Positions 13,397 to 27,069 of a stretch of DNA of 64,000 nucleotides are shown here, in pieces. The stretch comes from Paramacrobiotus metropolitanus. Lineage: Eukaryota > Tardigrada > Eutardigrada > Parachela > Macrobiotidae. Under the pieces are notes generated by a model that searched no databases, was not told the origin of the DNA, and saw only the letters and a program-made list of their open reading frames with translations. The translations under genes and the position numbers were made by a program. Each line of letters begins with the position of its first letter. Positions within the stretch are counted from its first letter, which is position 1. The stretch is from the NCBI RefSeq assembly GCF_019649055.1, contig NW_026570245.1, forward strand, positions 1,116,001-1,180,000, in the 5' to 3' direction.

Positions 13397-14765
13397 CCCG
13401 AATTCCGCTGATGTTGATTCATGCAAAGAGCTCCGTCGTTACGGAAAACGCATAATTGTTCAGACGGCGCATGATCACGCAAATGATCAATCGAGTGCGC
13501 ATCTGCAGGGTGTTTTGCAGATAACAGTTCCCACCCTCGTTTGTAAACAGAACACTGTTAACAGCGGGTAAAGGGTAAAACAAAACTTGCGCAGCTATGA
13601 AAAAGTCTGCGAAACAACGAAAAGGCACAAGTGTACTCGTACGAATACAACATGATCAGACACCAAAAGAGAATCCCAGTCCACCAGTTGCAGCATATAA
13701 TCAGTTTTCTAACAAGGAACCACACTTTTTAAAAGTTAATCGCTCTGATTTCATTCGTTTAGTAAACAGCAAAGTACTACCGTAATTTTTTACTAATTAT
13801 ACTGTAAATAGAATCTGCACGTCATAACTTTTTTCAGGCATTTGCAATAATCGCCCCTGTAAGCTGTAATGTTGTAATACGGGATCGGTGTGCAAGTTAA
13901 GCCGCCACAGCTGGCCACAGAACTTTTTTTTGTTCAAAGCCCGTTCATTATCTTGTGCTTTGTATTACTGTACAGTAAATATTGAGGAATGTTTAAAAGC
14001 TTCGAATGTTGTAAAAGCATCAGTCCTTGTTCGAATTCGTTAATTTTTTCTTTGCGAATATTTGGCATAGCGGCATGGAAGAAGGATACAGATGTCTGTG
14101 TTGTACTCGTAGTAGTAAGTCACTGCTGTACATATCCTAATACAAGTTAGAAAACTGCATCCAAGCCGGCTAAAGCAAATATAATGGCGTGCTGCAATGT
14201 GGGTTGCAAATGTCGATCGAGCAGGCTGTCCGCTGTCAGGTGATTTAAAATCCCAGTGGCTCATTCACAGACAGGATATCTTCCCTGGATTCCCTCACAT
14301 CCTCATGTGGCTCACTATATTGCATGCCATCGTACTTCCGGTGCATTTGCGTGTGCTAAACTGCTGATCGTACGGAAGTTGATGGGCAGTTTTCGGAGTG
14401 CACTTGTCCACTTGCCGGAGATGGTGCAGGATGTCAGACGGAGCAGTTGGTATTTTTACCATGAGTCCGGATTGTGAACATCTTTTCCAACCGAACGTAT
14501 TGTACTCTGCCGTACGTACAATATATATTCACTGTACGATTAGATCGTGACCGCAGTAAAAGAAAACTTTCCTTTCGAGATATACATAAATTTACCGAAT
14601 TAAGTGCATCGATCATGCAACATTTCAATGTCATATGCAGTACGGTACGGTGGAGAGTAAGTACAAGCGAGTTTCGGGGCAGTAAAAAGCATATTGCAGA
14701 GTACTTTAAGTTAAACTGTTCCCGTTTCTGCACCGTGCTTGGTAGCGGGACAACCAATTGCAATA

Positions 14766-14812
14766 GACTATGTGATGCGGGATCGATAAATTTACTTATG
14801 CATCACATAGTC
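14766..14812. repeat. Inverted repeat, 13 bp perfect arms
   Basis: GACTATGTGATGC (14766-14778) is repeated as its exact reverse complement at 14800-14812, with a 21-base AT-rich spacer. Function unknown; it may be a remnant of a small foldback element. Confidence 0.7.
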
Positions 14813-15593
14813 AGCATGTCAGCTTATTTTTTGCGCTGCCATCCTACTTTATAGTACTGTACTGGTACTTCCCTACGGAAACCAGCCAGCTGTTTACATT
14901 ATTTTCTGAATTCTGTGGTACAACCACAACTTTCCCTTTCGTTAAACTTTTCTTCTCATCTTCTCTTTTTGCAAATATTTCAAACTTCTGATTCATCTCT
15001 GTGAAATCGTTATACACCTACCACTCTTGACTTTAATTTAGCTGTTATTAATTACGTACTGTATTTTCAGCGCTTGCTGGTTGCATGGATGGTTGTATGT
15101 AAGTAAACGGTTTATTTTTTCTACCACTTAACCGTCTTGCGTCGATATAATATTATTATTGCAGCAGTGCGTCATGGCTTTGCAGTGCACAATTGCCACA
15201 TTGTGTGCAAACTATTAATATTGTATCGCTGCGTTTAGAATTATTAGTATTGAACTGTTTGTTATAGAGTACGCCTATGCTACCACTTTTCCCATTATTG
15301 CTGATCCAGAAAGAATGAAATACGTCGCCGATCTCTGAAAATTTCTCAATCTGACCCAAATTAGTGGGCGTTTATATCATCCTGGAGGCTTGACGTATAC
15401 AGACACCGTTATTAATTTTAGAAGAATTGTGTATCTCATTCTTGATTCAGTGATCATTGTGGAACCATTGTGGGACCTTTCTGTTAATCCTGGAGTCACT
15501 GTGACAGACTGACAATCACACACGTCAAGTACCATCCGTTCTATTATTTTTATTCCCATACAGCATAAAACTGGCATTCTTTTTGCGAAGTAT

Positions 15594-15632
15594 TACCATT
15601 TACGCAAGCGTGACCTTATGCAGTAAATGGTA
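15594..15632. repeat. Inverted repeat, 10 bp perfect arms
   Basis: TACCATTTAC (15594-15603) and its reverse complement GTAAATGGTA (15623-15632) flank a 19-base spacer, about 210 bases upstream of the next gene's first candidate ATG. Confidence 0.55.
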
Positions 15633-15844
15633 CTAATCACACACGCCAGACATAATGGCGTCGACGTCGGATGAGTAATTAAATCATAATCTGATTGAAA
15701 TCAGGAAATTAATTCGTCTAAAGGAAGAAAAGGGATGGTCGATCGTTTAAGTGTGTCATTAATTACTCCACACATGCTCCGTCGGAGAACCGCAAATGTA
15801 TGTCCACAATATTCCATCGAAATTGACTGACCATCGTTGGCGTC

Positions 15845-18800
15845 ATGCATAACATGTGGATCGTTCGGGCGATTTATTGCGGACAATTGTTAATGCGTAC
15901 GTATTTTGGATTGCCCACAGTCTGTCTACTGTCCATATTATTATCGTTGACTGGAGGGTCCCACGTGAGTGCTGTCCCGCTGCCCCTTCGCGCCGTTGAA
16001 GACACTGGTCTCGAGTTCATGGTGGCCAACAGCCAGCAGGAACTTCAGTTTGCTCCTTCCGAATCGGGCATATCGTCCCAGCCATCCGCTTCCGGTTACG
16101 ACTTAGAGGTAAACTATACTATATAGTTTCTATAAATTTTTTTTAAAACCCTCAGAAGTTGATTGTTCAATTTTTCACCCAATTTTACTAAGAACGTATA
16201 CAGTTTTACATTATTTATCTTCGATGTTTTGTTGGTTGACTTTGTGCTTTCTGTTACCGTCTAATTATAAAACTTGCGTTTTTGGTTTTTAAATTTTTCT
16301 ACGTTGCCATTGTATTCGATAAGCCCTGATTGTGAGTGAGACTTATCAGGAAAAGACGTGACATGTGGTTTTAAAGCCAATTTGCGATTGTGAATGCAGC
16401 ATATTTTTGGAATTTCTTTTGTAAGAAAGGCGGATGCCTGCGCGTGACCTTTTCTTTCGTTCATCGTTCATCACCTATTTTATTAATACGTAATTACTGC
16501 TTTCCCTTAGTATCGTAGACCTTAATTACAATCATACTGCACATGCGTAGACAGTCCGTGGAAGTACTGTACATAATTAAGTGCGGTAATCAGTCTGATC
16601 AGCGATACTAAAATGGATGATTAATCGGCGGAAATGGAGCGTTATGGTTAGAATAAATAGCATTTGAAGTGCTGTTCTTGAAACCCAGTACAGCACCGGA
16701 TCGCAAGCTCTGCCGACCCGATGGCCGCACCCAGTCCGGTTACAGGAGGAAATTAAATCAAATCAGGAGATTTTATTATCGAAACTTAATGTAGTATAAA
16801 CTTATGCCGTTCCTAAAGCCGGTTCCCAGTGCCCACCCTAATCCTGCACAACCTAATGTCAAGCTCGCTGTCCGCGCTACGCGTGGTGATTTTTAATCCA
16901 ATTAATAACAGCTATAATTTTTGTCATAATATTGTTTACAAACCATTTCATAAACCAATAAACCTACATTGCTTGCACCTGCGAAGGTTTTATGAAGGTC
17001 TGGAATCGGCCACCTGTCAGTACCATTAATTTTGCTTTGCGCAGTTGTTTGGAACTGCACAGACAACGAGAAAATTGATACTGCAAGTATAGATTTTGTT
17101 GCGAAGTTTTATGTACAGTTTTTAACGCTTTGAACTTTACACAAGCATATCTGCTGAATTGTTAATTTCATTTTTTTGCACTGCAGCTGGCAGTACCCCC
17201 GGCAGTAGCAACAATAAGGAACGATGCTGAAATTGTTGGAGATAACAGCGGAAATATAGGTGACCAGGTGGATGAAGGAGTTTCACCGTACGCCCTGACC
17301 TTCGACCAGACTGTGCCCGCTCCAGGCTACAGATTACCCTGGATCCCAGCTGCTAGGCCGCGGTCCGAACCCACCACTTATGTAAGACCACTTGTGATCA
17401 GTACAGAGGATGACATTCCCAGAACAATCGAGGAAGCTGGAGATTTGGAGCCGGTGCTGGTCAAGCGGAACGTGCCGATATATGCCGAACCCATTAATCC
17501 AGAAGATGTTGCCGTGGCTATTGGTCGTATGGGAGACACAGATGAGTGGAGCCCATACGATCAGAATAGCGGCATTGTGGTTAGTAAAAATACAAAGATC
17601 GGTCTTAATGTCAAATACAAAGACAAAGATTAAGCGGTCTTAATGTTTCTCCAATGCGATTTACAAAGCCGGTTAGTTTAGAAATGCTATTGCATTGGTC
17701 CTAATCGCTTCATATTGCAGCGAAAGCTGAGATATCCTTTGCGTGATGCTGGGAGCGACTTAGACGTGTCCGGAGACGACTTACAGCAGTCGGCGGATGT
17801 CTGGGATTTCGATGCAGATATACCGACAGTTTCAGAGACCGACCGTAGCCGCGATCGGCAACAACAGGAAGAGAATGTTGAGGATTTATTAAGAGACCTC
17901 GCCATGCTGGATGGAAATCCACCGGATACGTTTGTTCGTACCCTGGAAGCCCCACAAGAAGAAGTAAGTTCATCCCGTTGTGGTGCACTGGTGCGTATAT
18001 GATAAGGTAGCAAAACTAAACGTCTGAAGTATTACCATGCTTAGTTACTAGTTATTAAGATCTTATTTTATTTGTTAACATTACTTTTTCTGGCATAAAA
18101 TCTTTCTTGAAAATTCGGGTTATCCCTTGCTTAGCTAATAGGCTCAAGTATAGAATCGTTTAAAATAACAAATTGAATAATTTATCGTTCCTTTGGCTGT
18201 CAGGTTATGGGTGCAGATGTCGCTCGTCGAACCTGGTTAAATCTGTGTTGGCCGGCTTTTAGCGTCTGGTCTGTGTTTAAGAGACGCGGGGGTGGTGCGC
18301 AGCCCATTGGGAAGAAAACTGGAATTAGAGCGGATGACACTTAGTTAATAACAACAGCATTATTATCCGGCAAACGACAAAATACGTGTCGTGCCGGCCG
18401 GCAGCTGCAGGAGTGTTATTGCGGCACTCCGTTGGAGTACGTCGTTATCCCGCGCTCGCACAATGCAGGTTTCCTTACGCCACGTCGGCGCAATGTTCTT
18501 CCGGTTAATGCGGACGTTGTTCGTTGGCCTTATTTTTTCCAAATCGCTTTTGTAAGACCTTGTTGGGACATTTAATTAGGGATTGAAGACCTGATTTCTC
18601 ACTTCGGCGCAAACGCCATATATATAGACTTAAATTAAATAATTTGCTTTGTGCTGTTCTTCCGATGTGTGTGTGGTGTAATCCGGGTTCGTTCACAAAC
18701 GGGGTTATTGTTGGATAATGGGGATTTGAACAATTCGTAACCAAACGTTGAATTTTGCAGTAGTTATTACGCTACCGTTACCTTAACATATTGATTGTCC

Positions 18801-21383
18801 CGTTTTATTAACGTGACAAATTAACAACGATAATGTCACAAAATAAACGGAATGGCGATGCAGCAAAACGGTTGGCTTAAACTTCGCACAATGGTCGCGA
18901 AGAAGTAGCTGTTACCGTAATTGTAAACCGCAGTGGTCTGTTAAGATGCTATTGCACTTCACAGATGCATTCGTTTCCTAAATGTTTTCGATCGAGATAG
19001 GAAACAAGTTAAGTGCGCTCCATGGTACAAACGATCAATAAATTTGTGGAACTGAAATTTGGTGAATATTTACCCGGTTGGAGCGTTTATCAGTCACAGC
19101 TTTCCATCGTTTAGCGTAAACAACCGGAAAACTGTGAAAAACGGCAACGCATCTTTGCGCGTAGATGCTCTGCCAGACTCCGCGGCACACGTGACCTATC
19201 GAATCACAAAAAGTTCCTTGTGTTCGGCACGTTTGTAGGCGTTAGCACCTTTATTTGCTTTCCGACTGACGGATCTAGTAGATGTACCGTGTATAACCGG
19301 GAGAGAGAGGACCAAGCGTCATCAAAAACACAGTGGTGGTATTATGCAAATACACGGCGTTCGACTGTGCAGTTTAGCTGGCGATCATGGCCAACAATAT
19401 TGAACTGTAAATGTTAGGATCAGACTCATCTGCTGCAGTTCACCATGATCGTTTTAAACAGACGTCAATTGCACTGTGAAGTGGATTCATGTTGCTGTAA
19501 ACTGACGATATATAATGTACCAGTGACATCTAGTTCGGCTCTTTGATTTGGTGCAAAAATGTTTTCCAACCGGTTAGCTGCTTGATAAGCTTCCGCATTT
19601 AGATATTCAGGGTTAAGCTTATCTGTGCTACGCCGTCTTAGAAACTTGCCGCAAGGTGAGGTGCTAGGTGCAATGTAAATTTTGTGTATACTGAGTAAGT
19701 CATGCAGCAATCATTCGAATGCGCAAACTCTCAGCGTCGGTTTATGCCCAGTTGAGGGTCTGGTTTGTCGTCTGTGTTACTCGCTCGCTGTACAATACGG
19801 AAATGATTTGAAACTTTGCCGGAAATTTACAATTCCGAGTTAAAGATGTATTTTACTGTTTTCTAGTGGCATGTTATACACACGCATACAATGCTCACTT
19901 GTCAACACCGTCAGTTTGTGTGCTGAAATCTCCACGCATTGCAGTTAAGTATTGTGTAATCGTTGTTATTTTCTTTAAAGGAAGACGTTGAGATCCAACC
20001 GGAATCAAACCGGGATTTTATACCAATGGGCGGATCCCGATTAAAACGCCTCTCAGTTCCAGCGTCGCAGGCCAACCGTCCGCCATTAGTGCGGCAGGAC
20101 GCCGTGGACATACCGGATGATGAGTCCAGCGGCTCAACAACAGTACGTGCTAATTAAACACACCCCCTAATCGACAGCTGTTTTTTTAATCAGTATGCCA
20201 ATCTGCTGCATATGTGTAATTCAGAACGCGGCTAATGACGACTCCGATGAAGATGACGAGGCCGATCGGGACCGGGCTGTCAGTGTTATCCTGGATGCCG
20301 AGGCATCGCAGCTGCGCCAGATGAAGAAATCCATTGAGAATGCGTTGCGGGCCAATCAACAACAGCAAGATATGGTACAGGCCCGCACTGTGCTGCGCGA
20401 TGAGCCGGATGTTTTTGTTCGGTCGCAACGAGCGTTGCCCCTGAACTTGAAAGAAGGGGATGACGGACGCAAAGGTGATACGCTGGAGGACATGGATAAG
20501 GGTTTTGATGCCGTCGCTGAGACGATCAACCCGGGGGGCAGTTTGGTTGTACGACCTTTCGAAACTGAAGATTATGATCCGGAGAATGTAGCACAAAATG
20601 CAAGGTTATATAAACGGGCCTTGCTTGATGTACCCTTTGATCCACTGCCTCAGGACGAATTCCCGGTTAGTAAGGTCAGTGGGAATCCTTAATCTATGTT
20701 TGCTAAGTTTTATTGTGCAGAAGTAGCGATTTTTCATACGTGTACACGTACTCATGCACATATGGTGTTTATTAATAACTTGTGTTGAAATAAAACGCGC
20801 ACGAGCACCTTAATTTATTCCGAAGGATGTAAACATATGTAAAATGCTTGTTCTCAGTGATAAAGAATTTTGCGCGTGTTATTTACATGTTCAGTATAAT
20901 TTATGCTTATGTAAACTGACCGGCATACATCATCTTATAATTGTATTAAGCGGTTTAATAAATCAGTTTAATTCATTGTTCGTACGTATCTGTATATTAA
21001 TTTTTTGATACAAACTGTTTATTTCACAAACTGTTTATCTTCAGCAGGATGAAGTTGAAGAGCGGCAGCTCGATGACGACGACGAAGATGATGACGAAGA
21101 CGCCGCTGCTGCAGCATCCCGTCTGGAAATGCCCAGTCCCGAATCTGATGATCTACAGGAAGCCGTTGCCGGCCGTTTCCGCGTGTGCGATATGGTGCAC
21201 AATAAGTTTTACCGTCAAATGTCCTTCACGGGTAAAACACTGGAAGTCGATGAATGTTACGTCAGTTGTGAGCGACGTGAAGGTGACCGGGTGTTCAGTC
21301 ACATTTTCAAACTGGTGGACTGGCCATGCGGAGTTAAACTGGAAGGGAAGTGTGACAAGCAAGGAGTGTGCTCCGCATTTTAA
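15845..21383 (+). CDS. Unrecognised secreted acidic protein with six-Cys C-terminus, 6 exons
   Basis: I do not recognise this gene. Exons: 15845-16108, 17187-17579, 17721-17963, 19981-20142, 20225-20665 and 21045-21383, giving 613 residues from the first ATG. Every intron is phase 0. A later ATG at 15893 starts an ideal signal peptide (about 597 residues) and is an equally good start. The body is rich in Asp, Glu, Pro and Ser, predicted disordered by eye. Dibasic KR sites (LVKRN, RLKRL, LYKRA) could be precursor cleavage sites. Exon 6 holds an Asp/Glu run, a poly-Ala run and a compact C-terminus with six cysteines spaced C-x22-C-x3-C-x19-C-x7-C-x5-C, three residues from the end. Introns of 1.1 and 2.0 kb (16109-17186, 17964-19980) hold nothing I can name. 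A processed matrix protein or prohormone-like precursor is possible but unproven. Confidence 0.8.
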
Positions 21384-22356
21384 TTAATGCGGTCCGTCTT
21401 CTGTCACCAACGGGTCTTCATTTCCTTTTTACAAAATGGCGGTTTTCTGTGAAATTCTAGATCTTCAGATTTTCAAAATTATCATTTTGCTGTTTGTGTT
21501 ACTGTTTTTAAAGTAACATTTTTAGATGGGTGCGTTATTGCTGCATTATCGCAAGCAACAGCGTTTTATTTTAGTTCTTAAAAATTTTATATAGAATAAC
21601 TGGCACAAATATTTTTAGTTTTACATTTTTTTTCTGTGTTGTACTGTTCAGTTTAAAGCAGAGTAAACATAATAACACTGGGCGACGTCGCATTAAGCGT
21701 AATACAAACTCAGTAACCACATTGTTATTTTGCCGTTGACATTACTGCTAGAGTAGTACTTAATAGGCTCTATTAGAAGTTTTACATATGAACATTAACT
21801 GCCATCGGCAATAATTGTCGATTGTTAACAATTTCCGTTCAAAACAGCACCGTAACGTAACAGGAAAGGCACAAATTAAACGGAGTACTAAAATCAGTTT
21901 TTTCCTGTTTCCGCAATATATATAATTCAGGTGGGATGATCTATGCTTCTACTTATTTTAGGTCAATGACGCCATCAATAATTTGCCATAATTCAGATTA
22001 ATAAAAGGAACCCTTTTCCCGTACCGCACAGTTTCGGAATTTTTAGCCGTTAATTACGACTTACTTTTACCGCAAAAATGTATACGCATTTTGAGCTTGA
22101 TTTTTGAAAGGGGCATACGTAACACGGCAACCATAATTATACAACAACAATTTTAACAGTACGTACTGTGATTTGCGAGATCATCATAAACTTCTTTTTA
22201 TAGCCAAGCTGAGCCTAAGCACGACAAAATATCGTAATACGTCTTCATTAGAAAGTTTATTCAATATTTTGCCAGAATTTGTCGTAAACCAACAGGTACA
22301 AACAGAGTCAAATTTTCCTGTAACATTCTCTGAATGGCTTTCTTTGATCTAACTTG
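21384..22356. other. Intergenic
   Basis: About 1 kb between two plus-strand genes, AT-rich, presumably 3' UTR followed by the nucleotidase promoter. No coding or repeat feature supported. Confidence 0.5.
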
Positions 22357-25300
22357 ATGGAAAGTCAAGATGGTCATTTAAAGCGACTACATTCATTTAT
22401 AAAACTCCGAGCTCCCACCGAAAAGCAACTGTTTGGAATCGCCATGGGTGTTGGAGCAGTGGCTGGTGCGTGTGTGTATTTACGTTATAATTATCCGTCT
22501 TCCAATCCTACAGACTGTACACTGTCCGAAAAAGACACCCCCGATGACTTAATACTGGATCACAAGAGCACTGAAAATTCAGAACTATCTACGCGTCTAT
22601 ATTCTGCTGATGTCAGCGGTAAACAACATCACATATTCGCACCATCACCCATATTACCATCTTCCGTCGGGGATCATGATACTGCACGGGACTTATTAGA
22701 TAGTCATTTGCCGGTTAATCATGCCGACATTTATGCGCATACGATATTCCCCAGTATGCACAATAATCTCGCCACGGCGTCGGCAGTATGTATCGGGGAA
22801 AATGACGCAGCACTCGCGGCGAGTATACCACTCAAGGTATGCTGTAATGACCAGATAGTTTTTGGAACGGTGCTTAATATTATTATATATGTTTCTAAGT
22901 ACACAATTAACTGACGACAAAAGTATTGTTATGTGCGCGCATTTAAAAGCGCTGGTGCCGGTTGTTGTTATACGCCTTTTGGCATTTTTGCCGCGTTTCC
23001 TTTACTTGAGCGGTATTTGCAGAGCAGCTTGATTGAGCTTAAAGTTTTCTATATTTTTTTGTTCGTTTCACTGGTTTGTTTTTCGGTTTTTGTGTATATG
23101 GTGTATACGATTTTTTTACCATTGGATAAACGTTTTTCACTATTCTCAAAATGGCGCTTGCCAGCCTTGCGCGACACTTATATCAAAACTTTTTTCAGTT
23201 GGAGCAGGTATTGTTTTCCTCTCCAAATATTGCCATCCGTGATGGTCAACACGTGCGGAAAGTTATTCACAATTTGATAAACGATGGAGATCATAGGCTG
23301 CAGATTATCACAGATTTCGACTATACTCTGACACGGTACGCGAAAAATGGTGATCCCTGTGATACGACATACCGTAAGTACGTGAACTTAAAAAATTCAA
23401 AATACAATACCATAAGACAGCAAAAAAATAGTACTTCTACAATCGCATCATAAGGTCCGTAGTCTCCGTACGAACTTTATGGACAAACAGCATGCACTAT
23501 AAACCACGATAGATTTTAAGCTGCAGTAACGTAATCAACTTTTGAAATATTTATACGTGTACGCAAGCTGTAACATCGTACTCGTATAATATTATAAACT
23601 ATATATATAGTATACATTTCAAAACTGTTATATGACCTCAAACCTATAGATAACCTCGACCTCTATGATTTATAGAGCAATGCAAATCAACTACGTTTCG
23701 GATAGTCCAGATAATGCAGTTTATATTTTACGCTGCTAAAAGTTTTTCCATTAGATTATTTCCGATAATTGTGCTCATGTTTCCAATATATTTTGTTATG
23801 CTCAAAGACCAGTTTATACTTTAGGTATGTGTACAAGGAGATTTGTATGTTATTATGGATTTTTTAATGTTATACCTGTACTTAAGGCACTGTAGCATAC
23901 GTGCAACATACTGTACTGCTTATTTTTTACGAAGTCACCTATATTTCTGCTAAAAATACTTTTTCGTTTGTAGAAGTGGTAGAGCAATCGGAAACAATGC
24001 CTAAGGAATACAGAGAAATGGTAAACAATAAAGCTGTGAGCTATAGAGGGTAAAACGCGGTAATTTTTACAATGATACCGGATGTTACATTTAGACAGCC
24101 AAGCTCAGGAACAAATACCTCCCTATGCAGCAAAATCCGGACTTATCCCCGAAGGAACGAGAGGACGGCATGCACAACTGGTTGACGAAATCCCACGAGT
24201 TGATGAAGCAGTACAAAGTGCGAGTGAAAGATATTCCCAAATGCGTACAAAATTCCAGCGCCACTCTACGGTAAATGGAATGTTCTTACCGCTAGGTGTG
24301 GCACACGTATTCTTCCGGTTGCAAATTATACGTACAACAGATACGCGTCCTTATATATATTATCTTATGGTAACTTTTCTAACACAGGATTATAGCTGAA
24401 AATTTTACTGTGGCATAAACACATATAGTTTACACTTACAGAACTGGACGCTAAGAGAAAAATTCTTACTTTTTAGTGCCAAAGTACCTATATTTTTATC
24501 CAAGGTTGGCCTACGAAAAGTTCCGGTAACAATATTTTCGGCAGGTCTGTCAGCGGTTGTAAAAGGTGCGTATAAAATGTAATAGTACATACCGAGCTAC
24601 AAGTGACCGATAAACAGCATACGCGATTACGTACCACAGTTTTTACAAAGGCTTTTTCATCACGGCTCATTTCGGTTTTGTTACAGAAATACTAGAGCAT
24701 CAAGTCTGCTTGTCAGACAATATAACCGTAGTTGCGAACGAATTTTCGCACAACGACGAGGTACACAAAGTTAATTTCATAACAATTTGCAATAATACAC
24801 GCACGGGTCATACCTAACTATTATGTATATTTTTATTTACAATTAGTAGCGCTCGCTATACTGCCTATACATATATTACAGATTTTGATTGTACGATCAC
24901 TATACACTCTGATAAAATTTATCCTAATTTAACAGTGGTTATGGCGAGTTTAATTTGTTGGTTTTTAGGGTTACGTAACTGATTTTCGTGAACCATTAGT
25001 TCATGGGCTGAACAAAGCACTGATCGTTTCTTCGAGAGCAGAATATTTTGCCCAGTATAAAAGCCGGCACAACATCATTTTAATCGGAGATAGTCTTGCG
25101 GACGCGCAAATGGCCGCTACGCTGCCGCAGACTCAAAATTTGCTCAAGATCGGCTTCCTTGTACAAGATGTAAGCATAGTGTAAAAACGCTTTTCTGGTA
25201 TTTTTTTGCTTCACGGAATAGTTATTGCAGGACCATTTTTTCATTACGTATACAGCAGGTTATTTCGCATCGTTTTGTAATTGCGTATATTCAATTTCAG

Positions 25301-25563
25301 TTTGATTTGGCCATCGACCTGTACAAGGAGGTTTTTGATATTGTTATCGTTGACCAGGTAATAATACTTTGATTCCTATTTTTGCAGCTGGAAATAATAA
25401 ATTAAATGTATTAAATTACTGCATGCTTTTAAATAAATTGTAGGAGAGCTTCGCTGTTGTGCATGATATTGTGGAGTTCATTCTTACTGCCCAAAATCAG
25501 CTGTCGTCAACATGGGAATTAGAACGATTGGAGCGAGCAAAAAGCTATTCCAAGCTGTGGTAA
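22357..25563 (+). CDS. NT5C3: Cytosolic 5'-nucleotidase III-like, with N-terminal membrane exon
   Basis: HAD-superfamily phosphatase hydrolysing pyrimidine (and/or 7-methylguanosine) nucleoside monophosphates. Exons: 22357-22836, 23199-23373, 23974-24020, 24095-24270, 24456-24565, 24687-24760, 24969-25169, 25301-25357 and 25444-25563. Phases close to 479 residues. Motif I is LQIITDFDYTLTRY (catalytic DFD), motif II FSAGL, and motif IV IILIGDSLADAQMA. Exon 4 aligns with the human capping segment (W-x-TKSHEL). The acceptor of exon 5 (CTAAG) is unusual, chosen because the obvious upstream AG gives an immediate stop. Exon 1 adds about 160 residues with a membrane helix that typical family members lack. 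An in-frame ATG at 23151, just before exon 2, could start a soluble form. The enzyme core is secure; the joining of exon 1 is less so. Confidence 0.85.
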
Positions 25564-27069
25564 CTCATCCCTCAGCTCCCAAATTTGGGAAAAACCGTTG
25601 TTCTTGTGATCAAAACAGAATGTATTAAAGCTGCTGCAGTCGTTTTTGCCCTAGAAATGTGCGTTGAAAGCTGTTTCAGCTTTCGTGAAATTAATTTATG
25701 CAACAGAGATTCAGATTTTTATTTCTTATCTTATCGTGTATGCATCACTCTCGCGGCGCTTTGTTTATTCGTTACGTCAGAAATTTATTTTAACGCGCGC
25801 TTTATAACCTTATTTTTTTCGAGATCGTTATTTTAAATTATGTTGTCACAATGCAGATTTAACGGCGACATCATGTTACCGTAGCGTTTCAGCCTTGCTC
25901 ACAGTCGTTGAATTACATATTAAATGAAATAAAAATACTTGGCAAAATTTTTATTTATGCAGCTTAATTACCGGGGAAGGCCTACGACTGAGAACAATAC
26001 GTGCAGTTAATCACCTCTACAGTAAAAATTCGCATTAAAGGGCTACCAATTTCGTGAACTACAGTTGTCTAAGTTAGCTTATATAAGTATCAGTAGGATT
26101 GTACGAGCGCTACAAACTGTACGTATATATATTGTATAATACCAAAATGATGTCACGCGCTATAGTTTACAATCACAAAAGGTGTTTGTAATCAGTGTAA
26201 ATGACCTTTACGATTGCTGAACAAAGTGACCAGCATGACGAAGACAGTTATTTATGCGACATGCATACAGATACTATACAGCTATTAAATTTGTAGTTTT
26301 TTTAAAGCTTTTTGTGTTTCATGATCTAGACTAGAGTAGGCGGTTTACAGGATCTAGACTAGAGTAGGCGGTTTACAGGATACTCCGAAGTTTATTTACC
26401 AAAAGGAAGGCCGGCTTTAAGGTTTTAGGTGCCGCATTTGTCTTGTTCAGAAACTCCTTGTAGTCGCTGCTCTACGGGTAGTTCTCTATGACATCAGTAA
26501 CATGAACAGTGTATATAATATACAATATTCCTAACTAGGAGTACAATACTTATACCTAAATTCGTAGATGCAACTTAGGTAGATCATTAACAATATACAG
26601 TAGTTGTGCAGTAATTTCAGAAATTTATAACGCTTTCTGCCAGTTTCCAGTACATTCCTCGTCCTTACACATGCCGGTTTGGAGATGAATTTTTGCCATT
26701 CCGATCCGCAGTCTTGGAAATTCTATCGCTACTACAAATTTTACAATATTACTGTACCAAAACTGTAGCGAAAGCCAATCGGCGATAAAATTCCCATAAA
26801 TTTTACCGTCGCGGTGTTTCTAGATGTTTTTAGGCTGGAACAGGTCAGATAGCGCAAGTGGATCGTCAGTTTTTATTACACAACACTGTTACTGCGATAC
26901 ACTCTTGCAAATATTTTTATTGTACTATTGTATATACAAGCCCAACCTCGGCCTCCGGCCTCGGTCGGGAAAATGTAGAAATGAATTTGGATTATTGGTT
27001 TATTATTATAATTGTTAATAATGATTATAGAATTATTAATTAGCAAACTTTACGGTAATATGATGAACT
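25564..27069. other. Intergenic
   Basis: About 1.5 kb downstream of the nucleotidase gene with only chance open frames. It holds the 28 bp duplication listed at 26323. No gene seen. Confidence 0.5.
26323..26378. repeat. 28 bp perfect tandem duplication
   Basis: A 28-base unit beginning GATCTAGACTAGAG occurs twice back to back (26323-26350, 26351-26378) with no mismatch, so the duplication is probably recent. Confidence 0.85.

Larger units (their letters stand above)
13397..15844. other. Intergenic, divergent promoters region
   Basis: About 2.4 kb between fukutin (minus) and the secreted acidic protein gene (plus), so both promoters probably lie here. No coding exon supported. It contains a palindromic TACTGTACAGTA near 13970 and the hairpins listed separately at 14766 and 15594. 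Confidence 0.5.

Noticed and set aside
12293-13411. Several plus-strand frames across fukutin
   Set aside because: Shadows of the seven-exon minus-strand gene whose phases close exactly.
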